Shown here: positions 23,376-36,182 of the stretch, one piece after another
Numbering within the stretch: position 1 is the stretch's first letter
Layout of the letters: every line of letters begins with the position of its first letter
Source of the DNA: Ailanthus altissimus
Lineage: Eukaryota; Streptophyta; Magnoliopsida; Sapindales; Simaroubaceae
Direction of reading: 5' to 3'
Assembly (NCBI GenBank): GCA_946807835.1
Contig: OX327699.1
Coordinates: forward strand, 24,850,014 to 24,914,013
Length of the DNA: 64,000 bases
Notes under the pieces: generated by a model
Seen by the model: only the letters and a program-made list of their open reading frames with translations
The model's database searches: none
What the model was told of the DNA's origin: nothing
Program-made: the position numbers and the translations under genes

Positions 23376-26009
23376 TCTATACTCGTCTGTTACTCATATA
23401 ATACCCACAAAAATCAATCCATTCTATTCACGTACACTACTCACCCTCTTGTCCCTGACTCATCCTTTATTTATCTCATACAATCCTCTCATCCAACAAG
23501 TATGAAAAGCATTTTTTTTTTATTCGTTTAGGCAAAACTTTGCTATATAATCAATTTGATAGATATATAGTCATATTGATATTAAATTCTTGATGAATAA
23601 TTTGATGTGTTGTGTGTAGATTGTTGAAAAGTGAGTTAGAAATTAGGGTTTTTCTTCTTGACTAATTAGAGTCGAGTATGTCATTTTATAGGTTGAGTAA
23701 TTTGTTCATGGTTAAGGGGCGGACTTATTTGGCCTCTTAAGCTCCAATTTTTTTTTATATTTAATAATAAATTTTTATAAAATTTATTTTTTAAAATAAT
23801 TTTTTTTATAATATAACTTTTTAAGATTTCAAGTTTGACATTAAGATTTTAATATAATATAATTTTTAACTTTAACATTTATTCATCACTTTAAATTTTG
23901 GTTCTCTCCCTCAGTGTCGAGTGCTATGATTATATTAGGTCTAGCAAATAAATATATAGTTCGAGTAATTGGGCACTTGAGTGGAATATTTTATCATAAT
24001 ACTCATTGGTCGGGTAATAGACTGTGAGTGAGCTTGTACAATTGTGGTTATGTATGTATGATTATTGATGAGTAAAAGATGGGTATGTTTTCAGAATATT
24101 ATTATTCCTCTTATTTTGAATTTTATGGGGAAAAAATAAGAACTAATTTAACGTAAATTTATCAGTTGGTCGATAGAATGGCTCATAAAAAGGATAAACT
24201 ATCGAAAGTGTTGAAGTTCACTACTTTCCCAGTAGAGTGACTTGAAGAATATTAACAAGTAATTGCTTGAAGGAGTTAAGAAGATTTCCATAGCAGTATG
24301 TTTAATTTGGTTAATTTTTTAGATGTTTAAGGAAATTTCGTTCTCTTCACAAGTTTTTCATAAATTTACTGCTTGAGCAAACAGGTTATATGGGCAAAAG
24401 ATGGGATTTTCAATAGAGGAGTTTGCTCTAATCACCTGCCTTAAATTGTGATAAGTTCTTCGACGGTGACACTAGTAAATATAGATGGTGGTGATAGAGT
24501 TTGAAATATGTTATTGGGTGTGGATGAAAATGACTTTCTTGCTAAACCACCAACATCTTCTTGTAGTTCTTCGTTAACTCTTTATCCATCTTTTTTTTAT
24601 TTTTTATTATCAAATATTGGCTCTGGTGGGTGGGTGAAACAAAGAGGGTTCTCATCTTTAAGCTAATTTTTTTTACTCAAAAAAAGAAATCCAACATCTT
24701 CATTGCAAGCGATTGTCAACGATTTCATATGCTCAGACACGTAACGTTTAAACTTCATGGTAATATCATACAAATCTTATTAGTTGTACAACATTTTCTG
24801 GTAATTGTTCATAATTTTAAAGGTGTACAAAATGCTTCTAATTATTTTTTTTTAATCACAAATATTACATCTCAATTACAAATTATATCTTAATAACAAA
24901 TCACAAATAATTATAACATTACAACTTAAATATCAACTAAAACTACCTTCTAATAATTGAAAAAAATAAAACTATCAATTAAAATTGACTTAGTTATGGT
25001 TAAAATTCGAACCTTAACCAAAGTTAGTACACAAACTTTACTGATAGAATAAATAATTAAATATAAAATTCTCTTAATTATCTTAAAAGCTTTGAACTTA
25101 TAATCTCCATTACTCTCTATCATTCACCATTAGACCGAATAAGTACACAAATTTAGTCCATAGGTTTGAATTAACAAATAAACTCAGTATTAAATATTAA
25201 AAAAAATAATAATAATTTATTCAGTTACCCAATCTATTCTAACCCTTAACCTAACAATACCTAACCAGTACCCAATCATATTAAACATTACTCGATCAAT
25301 ATTTAATTATTACTCGACCTTTCCTAGCTAATTTCAGTCTTACTCAACCATTTATTATGTTCAATGTCGAGTAATTACCTTACAACAAATTAAAAAAAAG
25401 TACATTTTTCACGTTAAAAGTCATAAATCTTTAAAAATGATTTAAAACTTTTATAATGCAACAACAATATATGCACAATATTATTATTAATATTCACTTA
25501 AATATATCAAAAATATGAACATATAACACATTATATGCAATGTTCCCATCATTTATTTCACTAAAAGAAAAAACTATAAAATAAAGGTATTGCATAAAAT
25601 CACCTTTTCCTTAGTAGCATTCTTTAGAATGTGTGATTATAGAGTTGTAAGAATATATACGCATATTATTGTAACGTGTTGATGAAAGAGTTGAGTTAGT
25701 TTGTTGTATGAATGGTGGTATTTTAGTCCTTACCCGAGTAATTTTGTCATATCTTTGAATCAACCAGACCAAACCATTGAGTTATATTCCAATTTTGTCA
25801 TGTACAAACAAAAATTTCCGAAGTAGATGGGAGTGGGTACAGACGTCCGGTAAACAACGGGTATATAAATCAAATAGAAAACGGCGCGACACCAAACACG
25901 TTGCGTTTAGTCTACGTTGTACAAGCCAACAAGAAGTCAAATCAACGGTCTCTCTATTTCTCGTATCGTCACTCTGTACTGGGCATAGTGCATACACACG
26001 GTAACAAGA
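23376..26009. other. AT-rich spacer with a decayed transposon remnant
   Basis: No intact gene is visible. The block contains the DUF1985-like remnant at 24179-24451 and repeated GAGTAAT/ATTACTC phrases on both sides of it (23640-24020 and 25220-25760). That pattern could be decayed inverted ends of one larger element. I cannot fix the borders by eye. Confidence 0.45.
24179..24451 (+). pseudogene. DUF1985 (Ulp1-type MULE) remnant
   Basis: Reading two frames with stops gives a start MAHKKDKLSKV, then EGVKKISIAV, MFKEISFSSQVFHKF and finally MGFSIEEFALITCLKL (about 24397-24447). The last piece matches the (R/G)FSIxEFALxTGLxC core of DUF1985. That domain is carried with Ulp1-like proteases by plant Mutator-like (Kaonashi/KI-MULE) elements. 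Several stops interrupt it, and no Ulp1 catalytic domain or transposase was recognised nearby. It would be a transposon gene relic, not a host gene. Confidence 0.6.
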
Positions 26010-29000
26010 ATGAGACCACAAATAGTGTTATTTGGGGATTCAATAACACAGCAGTCTTTTGGATCAGGTGGTTGGGGTGCAGCTCTTGCTGACACTTACT
26101 GCCGCAAGGTTCTACATTTCTTTTGTTTTGATTTTTTTTTTAATGTTTTTAACATACTCAGTATTTAGTTTCTTAATTTTATGTTCTGGGATTTTTTATT
26201 TTGTTCTTGATTTATACGCTGACGTGTTACTTCGTGGCTATGGTGGTTATAATACCAGATGGGCATTGTTTTTGTTACATCACATTTTTTTCTCTGGTAA
26301 GTGATAAACTCTTTGCTTGTAACTTCTGATTATTCAGTTTTGTTTCAAAATTTCAATTTCTTTTGTGGAATGCGAAATGGGTTTGTTGGATTTTCGGCTT
26401 TGCTCTTAAATTGTTGGGATTTGAGCAGTTTTGATTTATATTTCATTATATTTTGCTGGTATTTCAGGACAATCCAAAACCTCCGGTAGCTACAACAATT
26501 TTCTTTGGGGCTAATGATGCAGCTCTTCTGGGTAGAACAAGTGAAAGGCAGCATGTTCCTGTGGAAGAGTACAGGGACAACCTAAGGAAAATGGTTCGGC
26601 ATTTAAAGGTACAAATTTCAATCCTTTTCTAATGATTAAGTAATTCGGTTGGTTAATTTTTCTAGTTTATTTGTTCATCATTTGCTACTTATGGAACCTC
26701 TTTTCTGTTTTAATTGATGTCTTCTGACCTACACACAAGTCCAATACATAAAAGATATCCTTAACCCTTTCAAGTTTCCCTTTATGGATTCCTGTGCTGA
26801 TCAAATCTTCCATGCTATCCTTTTTCAAACTTTGCAATGCTCTTATTCATTACAAAATATTTGTGATTTTGTTTGCTGTAATTTGCACTTTTTCTAGTTT
26901 GCACCAAGTTCAGTTTATCAGCATTGTGTTTGCAGGAATGCAACCCTACTATGATAGTTATGCTTATTACTCCCCCACCGGTTGATGAGGAAGGGCGGAT
27001 GCAATATGCAAAGTATGATCACTTTTGTCCTTATGTTACTGTTTACAAACACGCCAATACTCAAATCTACCAAATTCAGAATTTGTGATGCAGAGATGTA
27101 ATAATTTAATTCTGTAATTAGGACTTTGAGATCCGGAGTTTTAATTTTAGAACCCTTATCCTCTAAGCCTTTAAAGAGGACTTCTAGATCTAGTGTATTG
27201 TTAATAAAAGCATTATCCTAGCTGTGCCTAGTCTGCTACCACCATAACCTTTACCTCAACTCCTCCCAACACTGGTGCTTCCGACTTACTTTTTTTTTTT
27301 TTCTGTTAGCCAAACATTGCCACTGCCTTAACCTGCCATCTTTGCTGCTTCTGGCATGTTAATGGTTATCACATGTTCAGTGACTGAAGGATGCACCATT
27401 AGACCAGATGGACACCAGCATTCCTACGATTGTAATCACTTAATAGGAGTTGATTCACTCTTAACAATAAAACTCTGGTGCCGCCACCACCAGTGCTGCC
27501 TCCCCCATCCTCTCCACCACAGGTCCACACCCATCACCTCAATTGACATGCCATTACCCCTTCTAGTGGTGCTTCTACTATTAGCATGCAATGTTCATCC
27601 TCTGCATTGCTGCTATTGGAAATCCTAGGTGCAGAAATATGAATGATCCAGAGTCAAATCTTGGATTCTTTGACTCTAAGTCTTAAGACTTAAAAATCCT
27701 GAGAACCTGAAACTAAAGCCATAAAATTACTGTCTCACTTTAAGAGGTATTTACTGTATAACTTCTGTAATTGGGTCTGGCAGATCCTTATATGGCGAGA
27801 AAGCTATGAAACTCTCTGAGAGAACAAATGAAATGACAGGAGTTTATGCAAGGCAGTGCATCGAGCTGTCTAAGGAACTGGTTGTTCACTTTGTTGATTT
27901 ATGGTCCAAGATGCAGGAAACAGAGGGCTGGCAGAAAAAATTCTTGAGGTCTGTGATATCTACAAATTTATGATATGCCAACTCTGACCACATTTTCTCT
28001 ACTCTCTAGTAATATCGATCTAGACTAGTCTAATTGCTAAAATAGTCTGCCTGAATTGCATGGAAGCAGTTTGTCACTTTGGATCTATTCCCAGATGATA
28101 GATTCGGATTGAAAGTATTTTATATTGGGAATGCATAGGTGGCAAACCCCATGGATCTTGGAAATTTGGTAAACCTGAAAGAGGGGCGGATCCAGAGACC
28201 TATGTTTGGGGGGACCATAATGTGAAAAGAATAATTTGGACAGGCTAAGTGTCATGTCCTACATTGAATAGAAATTGGGTGGATCTTAAGTATATAAAGG
28301 TGGTATACAGTATTATCTAACAGGCTAATTTTTTGGGTCAATAAAAAACATCCAGCCGTGGCAAGTGGTATTAGAGCAAACCCGAATTTTCATTCGATAA
28401 TAGAGATTATCACATGGGATATGGGTCCTCCATGCCACCAGGGAGATGGGCAATACGGGCCAAGTGAGCTCTAAAAATCCTATGTCTTGAGTCCCAATAG
28501 AGATTTTCACGTGGGTAGTAGGTCCCTATTCTCGGGGGATGGGCATTACGAGTCAGGTTGGTCCTTGAGTTTGGGCTACATGATGACGAGGGCGTCACGT
28601 GATTGAGTAGGGGAGAATGTTATATCCTACATTAAATAAAAATTGGGTGGATCTTGGATATATAAGGGTGGGTATGCAACATTACCTAACAGACTAATTT
28701 TTTTGGTCAATGGCAAGTTAATCTTTTGGGTCAATAACAAACGCCTGACCACATAAGGCATACAATAGAGAATTTAGGGGCTAAATATCCAAATAAGTCA
28801 AAAAAAATTCATGAAATTTTTGCGGGCCTAGCAGGGATCATGATCACTCTTGACTACACTATTGATCAGCCCTTGACTTTACCACGGTAAAGTACAGGAT
28901 GTATCATTTTTTGTTATAGGGAAGAAATTAAAACTATGGTCATTTTGGTTTTACTTAAGACATCAACATATTCATATGATATTTATTTTAGCTCGGAAAG

Positions 29001-29234
29001 AGTAGTTCTGAGAATACTTTTTTTATCTACCATAACAGGGATGGGCTGCACCTGACACCAGAAGGCAATGCAGTGGTCTACCAAGAAGTTGTGAGAATTT
29101 TCAATGAAGCAGGGCTTTCTTCTGAAGAAATGCCATACGATTTCCCTCACCACTCTCAAATTGATGGAAAGAACCCTGAGAAAGCTTTCCAACAACAACA
29201 ATGCTCCTCACATTCTGATCTAGAAGAGCTTTAA
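26010..29234 (+). CDS. SGNH/GDSL esterase (isoamyl acetate-hydrolysing esterase type), exon 2 damaged or misassembled
   Basis: This is a small hydrolase of the plant CPRD49/IAH1-like SGNH group, about 251 aa when complete. Likely exons: 26010-26108, about 26218-26296, 26468-26608, 26936-27012, 27784-27948, 29039-29234. The nucleophile block is VLFGDSITQ (D10, S11), the oxyanion block is FFGANDA and the acid-histidine block is DGLHLTPEGN. There is no signal peptide, so it is probably cytosolic. Two problems affect exon 2. The expected acceptor before GCTGAC (26218) is AC instead of AG, with no in-phase AG nearby. A seven-T run at 26285-26291 also leaves exon 2 one base out of phase with exon 3, whereas six T would join it. 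The remaining exons are clean, with conserved residues. Either this is a recent pseudogene or the assembly has errors here. The last intron (27949-29038) holds a TRIM element. Confidence 0.85.
28250..28363 (+). repeat. 5' terminal repeat of TRIM
   Basis: It is about 114 bp and begins TGTCATGTCC. Its right limit is set by the primer-binding site two bases further on. It contains a TATA-like TATATAAAGG. Confidence 0.7.
28618..28753 (+). repeat. 3' terminal repeat of TRIM
   Basis: It is about 136 bp, longer than the 5' copy because a TTAATCTTTTGGGTCAAT-type segment is duplicated internally. Confidence 0.65.
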
Positions 29235-31038
29235 CTCTTATCTGTTGTATTCTTGTATTTGATGACTGATAAGAGGATTTGGACTACATGATTGTTTTCC
29301 TCCTATTACGCTATTGTTGCTCCTTACGTGATTAAGCAAAGAAAGAGTATTGCAACTTTGGCTATTTGGTCGATGATAATGGTGTATACTGAATATTGAA
29401 CATTTCCTTAGCCCGTTTGGTAATTAAATATTGAATCATATATTCTTATCTCTATGGTTTTTCGTGTTCACAGGGCTTGTTACTTGTTGGAGGGCAGTAT
29501 CTTTTGCACGAGGATTGTTATTGTAATGTTGTGCTTGTTTTTCTTGGCAATTAACTAATTTATTAATCTATCACATGGCTTGTTACTTTGATGTGGGAAA
29601 TTCTATATCATCTTAAGTGTTAAGGCTGCAAAGTGAAAGAAAATTATTCTAAGCAGTTACAATTTCCAAAAGTTGGAAGGAATTTGAGACTCGCATGCAG
29701 GTCATAAGTGGCACTAGTTCTTGTTTCTCTTGTTCTTACTCAGAACCCTTACACATTTACAAGCTTTGTATTTAATTGTGATTAAAGAACACCAACTGCA
29801 TAATTAAGGCTAATTGCAATTACGTACCTTAGCTAGCGTTACACTGATCTCTGTTCCATGCTAAAACTAGTCATTAATGTACAATGGTTTTAGTATTTAC
29901 CGTGGTCATAACTGTGTTTCATCCTCGAAGGCCAAAATTACCATTAAGTTCATTTTTATGTCTTGCTGAAATTTGAGAGTGTGAAGACACTAAAAGTGTA
30001 GTTTGACATCCGTTTCTGTTCCAATAACTATTACTCATTTATTATGTAATTAGATATTGCCGGGATTTTTTACCACACAAGAAATTAAAATAAAAATAAA
30101 AATAAAAATAAAAAAGAAGATAATTTTACTCAAAAATAAACCAAGTCATAATGACTGATTTACCCTTGTTATTTGGCCTTTTTACGGCCCATTTTAATTA
30201 TATAAATAAACCTCAATGAAATAATAGTAGCTCAAAGCACACTTTGAGTATGGTCACAAATTGCTACAGAATTTTTGGCCAGCTGTTTGAACTGCCATAA
30301 CTCAAATAAATTCCTTTGGTTTATCTATTTGAGTTTTTCTTTCTTTTTTTTAAAAAATAAGGTCCATTCTCGTATATACTCATAAATGTTTAAAAAAAAA
30401 GAAGACTGATAGTCAAAAGAGTTTAGCAATGTTAAGTTATTGTGACCATAGAATTACTTGTAATTAACGGTTAGGATTAATTAGAACAGTTAATGCTTAG
30501 TGTCACGTCTTAAGTATTTTTAAATATTTTATTAAATATTTGGTGTGCGATAAATTTTTTTAGAAATTTTAAGGACTGCTAGAATAGATTGCAAACTGAA
30601 ATTTCTAAAAGACTCGTTGATATGAGTAAAGAATTGGGTTAAACCTGCGACTTATTAAAATTGTTAACCTTAATTAAAAAATAAATATTCACAAAAATAT
30701 GTGATGGCATCTAAAAATATTTTAGAGAATATTATTCCATCTTATATATACACCGTTAGATTATTTGAATCTCAATCATCGATTGAATAAAAATGTTAGT
30801 ATATAAAGGAGAGACCCTCATTTGTGTAAATCATCTCATAACTTTGTTTTTTCTTTAGTAATATAGAAAGTATTCGTGCAAACACTTAGTGTGTTCGTTC
30901 TTCTTCTCTTTGTGTAATTTTTTCTACTGCTTAACACGTAACACGTCTAAAATTGCACGATTTTCAAGAACGGTCTTTGACACTAGCCATGATCACATTT
31001 TAAGGAACAAAAGGTGACAGTTCCAGCTAGATCTTCTC
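29235..31038. other. Spacer between GDSL and MYB loci
   Basis: No gene is visible. The last 500 bp (30490-30985) look promoter- or LTR-like: GTATATAAAGG near 30810 is followed by T-rich leader sequence. I cannot find matching LTR ends or a target duplication, so I leave it as the upstream region of the MYB locus. Confidence 0.5.
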
Positions 31039-32418
31039 ATGGAGCTAGACACAAAACAGCTCAGAGAAAATCAAGCCAGCAGCCAACCAATATTCTTGTC
31101 CGAAAATTATATCAATCCCCACGTGAAAAATGAGATTCCTTTTGAAGTTCCTTCATCAAAGGGTACGTACATGTTTTCAAGATTTTGATCACCGTCAGAT
31201 CATTTCCTTGCCATAGGGTCTTCCTCAAACCGTTTTGGTGTTCAAACTCCGTGTTTTGATTCTTTTGATACTTTCCCATTTAGCTACTCATCAAACTTTT
31301 GACATTTATGAGTGCAAGCCATTTGAGAATAGCATTGGTGGGCATGATCAGGTCATGGACAATTTTCAAATTGGAAGATACTTGAATAACCAACAAGTAA
31401 TTAATCCCGTCGATACGATGGGATCCGATCAAAGCTATATGCCATTAGAGTTTCTAGAAATGAAGCCAACTCATGTGAATTTTGTAGTGCCAGATGAAGT
31501 TTCATGCGTAAGTGCAGATACTGGTTATTATAAGAATAAAGCCGGCATGAATAAGAATAATAATAGGGCTTGTCCTTCGGCAATAAGGACAATGAAAGTT
31601 GGTAAGAAGTCCAATGTAGTGAAGGGACAATGGACTACTGAGGAAGACAGGTAGACTTTGGATGGTTAAAACTATAAATCTTGATTATCACGTTCTTTCC
31701 GTATTTCTTTTGTAATGTTTCATTTGTTTTGATCGTGGATTGATTCATGTTCAAAGGCACTTGATTCATCTGGTTGGAAATTACGGGATAAGAAAATGGT
31801 CTCATATTGCTCAGATGTTGCCTGGAAGGATTGGCAAGCAGTGCAGAGAGAGATGGCAAAATCATCTAAAGCCTGATATCAAGGTCATAATTAACATTTA
31901 TTCCTTCTTCTTCAAACTCATTCATTGGTTCTTTTTCTTTTCTTTTTCTTTTTGAAACGTTTTTTTTTTTCTGTTCTGTTAAATCATATGCAGAAGGATA
32001 CTTGGAGTGAAGAGTAGGATAAGGCGCTAATAGAGGCCCATGCAGAGATAGGAAATAAATGGGCAGAAATTGCGAAGAGATTGCCTGGAAGAACTGAAAA
32101 TTTTATTAAGAATCACTGGAGTGCAACCAAGAGAAGGCAATTCTCTAAGCGAAATGGTCGTTCAAAATACGCAAAAGGCTCCCTTCTTCAAGACTAAATT
32201 AAGAGCTTGAACTTAGATTCAAGCTCTTCGAAACACCAGAGAAAAACTTCTTCGAATGGTGCTACCACAGCTGTTAATAACACTAAAAGCAAAACAACTG
32301 ATCAGATTCCTGCTGCAGCTGCTGAGGATAAGGACTTCTGCCCAAGTGATCATTTGGTTCCAGATTTTGATTTCAATAAGGTCCCGGATTTTGATTTTGA
32401 TGAGAAGTTATTTCAGGA

Positions 32419-32764
32419 AGAAACAAAACTGAAAGCTTACAAGAATGACTTTCCTGGAAAATTTATGATTTTCCAGTAAGCCAATCAGAGAAACAAAACA
32501 GTGGTGCAGAACCTTAGAAACGTGTGCATAGACTCTTTATTATTAAAATCTGTTATACAAAAGGCATATTTAAGTATTTATACATCACATGATACTTCTA
32601 AGGAATTTTAGAAATTTTGTAGTTTGTTACAATTCTGTTACAGAATAGCGGAATTACTGTAACAAACTTCCATTCATTCTGTTGCAACTTCAGCTGAGCT
32701 GGCATCCACTTAGTTGCATTCTTTAGCTGAGCTGGAATCTTTATATTCAGAGTTCTTCTTTTCA
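32419..32764 (-). repeat. 3' LTR of copia element 3
   Basis: It is 346 bp and aligns along its whole length with 37130-37467. It contains a plus-strand segment TTTATTATTAAAATCTGTTA common to both copies. Confidence 0.9.
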
Positions 32765-35700
32765 TCCCCCCTCAAACTCAATTGTCTTAGAAGGACATTG
32801 AGCTTGTTGACTAATGTTCAAAACTTGCTAATAGTTTGAGCTTTAATGAATATGTCTCCAGTTTGAGATTCAGTAGGGACATAACGTATTTCCAGCTCTC
32901 TATTGAGAACTTTGTCTCTAACAAAGTGCATAACTACTTCAATGTGTTTTGTACGGTTGTGGAACACAGAATTTGCAGCTAGAGAAGTTGCTCCCTGATT
33001 GTCACACCATACTATAGGAATGGAAGAACAAGGGAGAGTGAGTTCTGAGAGAAGTGATTGCAATTAAGAAATTTTTACTGAGACATCAACTAATGCACGG
33101 TATTCAGACTCTGTACTGGATCTAGAAACCACCATTTGCTTCTTAGCACTCCAAGAAATTAGATTTACAGCAAGGTAAACACAATAACCACCATAGAATT
33201 TTGTCATATGAATCACATGCCCAATCTACATCTGTGAAGCTAATTATATTGATGGTTGAACCTGGTTTGAAGAGTAAACCATAGTCTTGCGTGCCTTGTA
33301 AATACCTCAAAAGCCTTTTACAACATTGCCAATAAAGATGTGTTGGGGAAGACAAGTACTAACTAAGTTTATTAACAGCAAATATGATGTTTGACCTGAT
33401 CAAAGTAATATACTGTGGGGCACCTATAATTCTTCTGTAAAGTACACCATCTAGAAATTGATCTGAATCATCTGATAATTTTTTACCTGAACTCATGGGT
33501 GTACTGCAACATTTTGCATTGCTCATATTAGTTTTCTTGAGAAGATTTAATATATATTTAGTCTAACTTAAATGTATTGTAGATCCAAGCCTAGTGACCT
33601 CAATACCCAAGAAATAACTCAGGTTTCCTAGTTCCTTAAGAGAAAATTCCCTATTTAACTTTTGAATAATATTTTGAATGGCTGCTGCATTATCTCATCT
33701 AACAATTATATCATCTACATATACAAGTAGAACTAATATGCCTTCTGTTCTTGACTTGACAAATATAGAAGTATCATATTTAATGTTGACAAATCTCCAT
33801 CTAACAAGTTCTGTTTTAAACCTTTCATACTATGCCCTTGGTGCCTGCTTAAGGCTATATAAAGCATTTTACAACTTACAAACATAATCTGGTTTATTAG
33901 CAGCTATAAAGCCTTGTAGCTGTGTCATATATACTATTTCAGTTAACTCACCATTAAGAAATGCATTATTAATATCAACTTGCTTCAATTCCTAGCCTAT
34001 TGAAATGGCTAAGGTAAGTATAACTCTTATGGTGCTAGATTTAACCACTGGGCTAAAGGTTTTTGAAAAATTAATTTTTAGAGTTTGATGATAACTCTTG
34101 GCCACTAATCTGACTTTATACCTTGCTATATTATTATCTAAGTTTTTTTAATCTTAAAAATTCATTTGTTACCAACTACCTTATAATCTGGTTTATATGG
34201 AACCAAACTTCATGTCTTATTCTTCATTAATGCCTGATATTCCTCTGTCATGGCCCTTGCCCATTGAAGTTGTTTAAAGGCTTCAGTTGTAGTACTTGGT
34301 GTTGCTTCCATAGTTTTGGTGAGATAAATTTTGGGTTTATAAATGCCATCCTTTGATTTTGTGATCATTGGATGATCATTTACTGTCATAGAAGGCAACG
34401 CATTTGGTGTTACTCCTGGTAAGGTTTATGGGAGCTATGGTAAAGATGCATTAGATGGCATAGTTAAATCTGTTGGTGTTATCTTTCTGGAAGTGGTGGG
34501 ATTGGATGTGTGCTGTTGATTTTGAGATGTGTTTAAGGGTATAAAATTAGCTACTAAAGGTGTATGTTATAAAGAATTAAAAGATGATTGTCTACTGCTA
34601 CCATTAGCTAAGATAGGACTTGTATTAGCATGTAAATAATTTACTGATGAAGACATATGTATAGAATGAAAGAGAAAAGTACACTGACAATCATTATGCA
34701 AGAACTTAAATTTTGAACTAGTGTTTGTAGCAAAAGTTGTATCTGAAAAAAAATGGAAATCTTTTTTATTGAACACAACATTTCTTGCAATATAGATTCT
34801 ACTCTTGGCATCTAAACATTTATAACTTTTATGCTGAGAACTGTAACCAATAAATACACATTTTTTAATATGAAAATTGAATTTTTGAGTTGAGTATGGT
34901 CTGAGATAAGGATAACTAGCACAACCAAAGACTCTCATAAAATGAGTAATTAGGTTTGTGATAAAAATTAATTGAAAAAGTGACTTGTATTTGAGTATAG
35001 TTAATGGCATTCTGCTAATCAAGAAAACTGAAGTAAAAAAGGCTTCCCACCAGAACTTTAAGGGCATATGACTTTGTGCTAAGAGGGTAAGACCTGTTTC
35101 CACCAAATGCCTATGTTTTCTTTCTACTCTCCCATTTTGATGGTGAGTATATGGACAAAAGAACCTATGTAAAATTCCTTTTTGTTTAAGTAGTGTTTTG
35201 AAAGGTCTGTATTCCCTTTCAAAGTCTGACTGTATAACTTTAATTTTCTTGTTTAGTAACCTCTCTATGTGTATCTGAAAATGTTCAAAGGTTTTAATGA
35301 CTTCTGATTTTTATTTTAATGGATATATCTATGTAAATCTACTATAGTCATCCACATAGCTAACATAAAACCTGAAACTATCACCAGAAGTTATAGGAGC
35401 AGGCCCCCCACATCTGTATATATAAGTTCAAGAGGGTTAGCAGACTTAGTTTCAGATAGCTTGAAGTGTAGTTTATGATTTTTACCTGATTGAAAAGCTG
35501 AACAAAAGGCTGGAATTTTATTTCTTACTACTGTTTGCATATTACAAGTAGTTACAATATGTCTCAGCATATCAGTATTTGGATGACCATATTTCCTATA
35601 TAGCAAATCTATATCACTAACATCAGTACTTATCGACAAACACTTAGGGCTGATACCTTCAGAACTGACTGCAGTTTCTAAATATTTATTTTACAATCAG

Positions 35701-36130
35701 CAAATAGAGATATACAAGCAATGTGACCTTGAACTGAAGATTTTTGAAGTGGAGTTTTAGGAGAACCAATAAGACTTGAGTGGCTAAGTTAATACAAACT
35801 ACCTTTAGCAATACATTTGAGTAGAACTCTCCCCTTTAAGTCCTTAACAAAAGATATTTTAGTAAAATTCACAATAAGATTGTTCTTAGTAGTAAGTTTG
35901 GAAATACTAATAAGGTTTTTTGTTATATGAGGAGCATAAAGAATATTATTTAGTCTCAGATCTGTTGAATTTAAAGTTCTCAGAATGCAAACACTAGTAT
36001 GTGAAATTTGTAACTTACCACCATTACTAACAATAATGAGCTCCTTATTTATATATTTTGAGCAAGATGCTAGATTGTTAATATTGTTGGTGATGTAGTT
36101 AGTTGCACCACTATCCATATACTAGTTCAT
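32765..36130 (-). pseudogene. Copia Pol remnant (protease, integrase, RT, RNase H)
   Basis: From the element's 5' side: protease YMDSGATNYITNN near 36110, with TLNSTDLRLNNILYAPHITKNL; integrase zinc region LLYRKYGHP near 35600 and CSAFQSGKNHKLHF; integrase C-terminus GLTLLAQSHMPLKFWWEAF and RVFGCASYPYLRPYS (35106-34880); RT traces around 34400-33500 (the position before VDD reads as REDDIIVR-like); RNase H SSPTHLYWQCCKRLLRYLQG (33355-33290) and HNRTKHIEVVMHFVRDKV (near 32960). Frameshifts and stops separate every piece, so no enzyme could be made. Confidence 0.85.
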
Positions 36131-36182
36131 ATCTGCATTATCTTTAGGTTCAGCAATATAGGCTGTAAGTTGAGGTGGCTCA

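Larger units (their letters stand above)
28250..28753 (+). mobile_element. TRIM (terminal-repeat retrotransposon in miniature) in a GDSL intron
   Basis: Two direct terminal repeats (about 28250-28363 and 28618-28753) share TGTYATRTCCTACATTRAAT, GGGTGGATCTT and CTAATTTTTTNGGTCAAT. A primer site TGGTATTAGAGCA (28366-28378), one base off the tRNA-iMet consensus, follows the first copy. AGGGGAGAA (28609-28617) precedes the second as a polypurine tract. Total length is about 500 bp with no coding capacity. TAAG flanks both ends as a probable target duplication. Open frames read across it on the minus strand are not genes. Confidence 0.8.

Noticed and set aside
26109..26217. GDSL intron 1 as a U12-type (AT-AC) intron
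   Set aside because: A branch-like TTCTTGAT lies near the AC end, but the donor GTTCTACA does not match a U12 5' site and the branch-to-end distance is short.
26059..26304. Open frame running through GDSL exon 1, intron 1 and exon 2
   Set aside because: Its first half is out of frame with the conserved GDS block. Only the part from 26218 matches the family.
28325..28598. Minus-strand open frames between 28325 and 28598
   Set aside because: They overlap the TRIM element and have no family resemblance.
30490..30985. Solo LTR upstream of the MYB gene
   Set aside because: It begins TGTCACGTC and has a TATAAAGG and T-rich leader, but no matching target duplication or clear CA end was found. A native promoter is equally likely.
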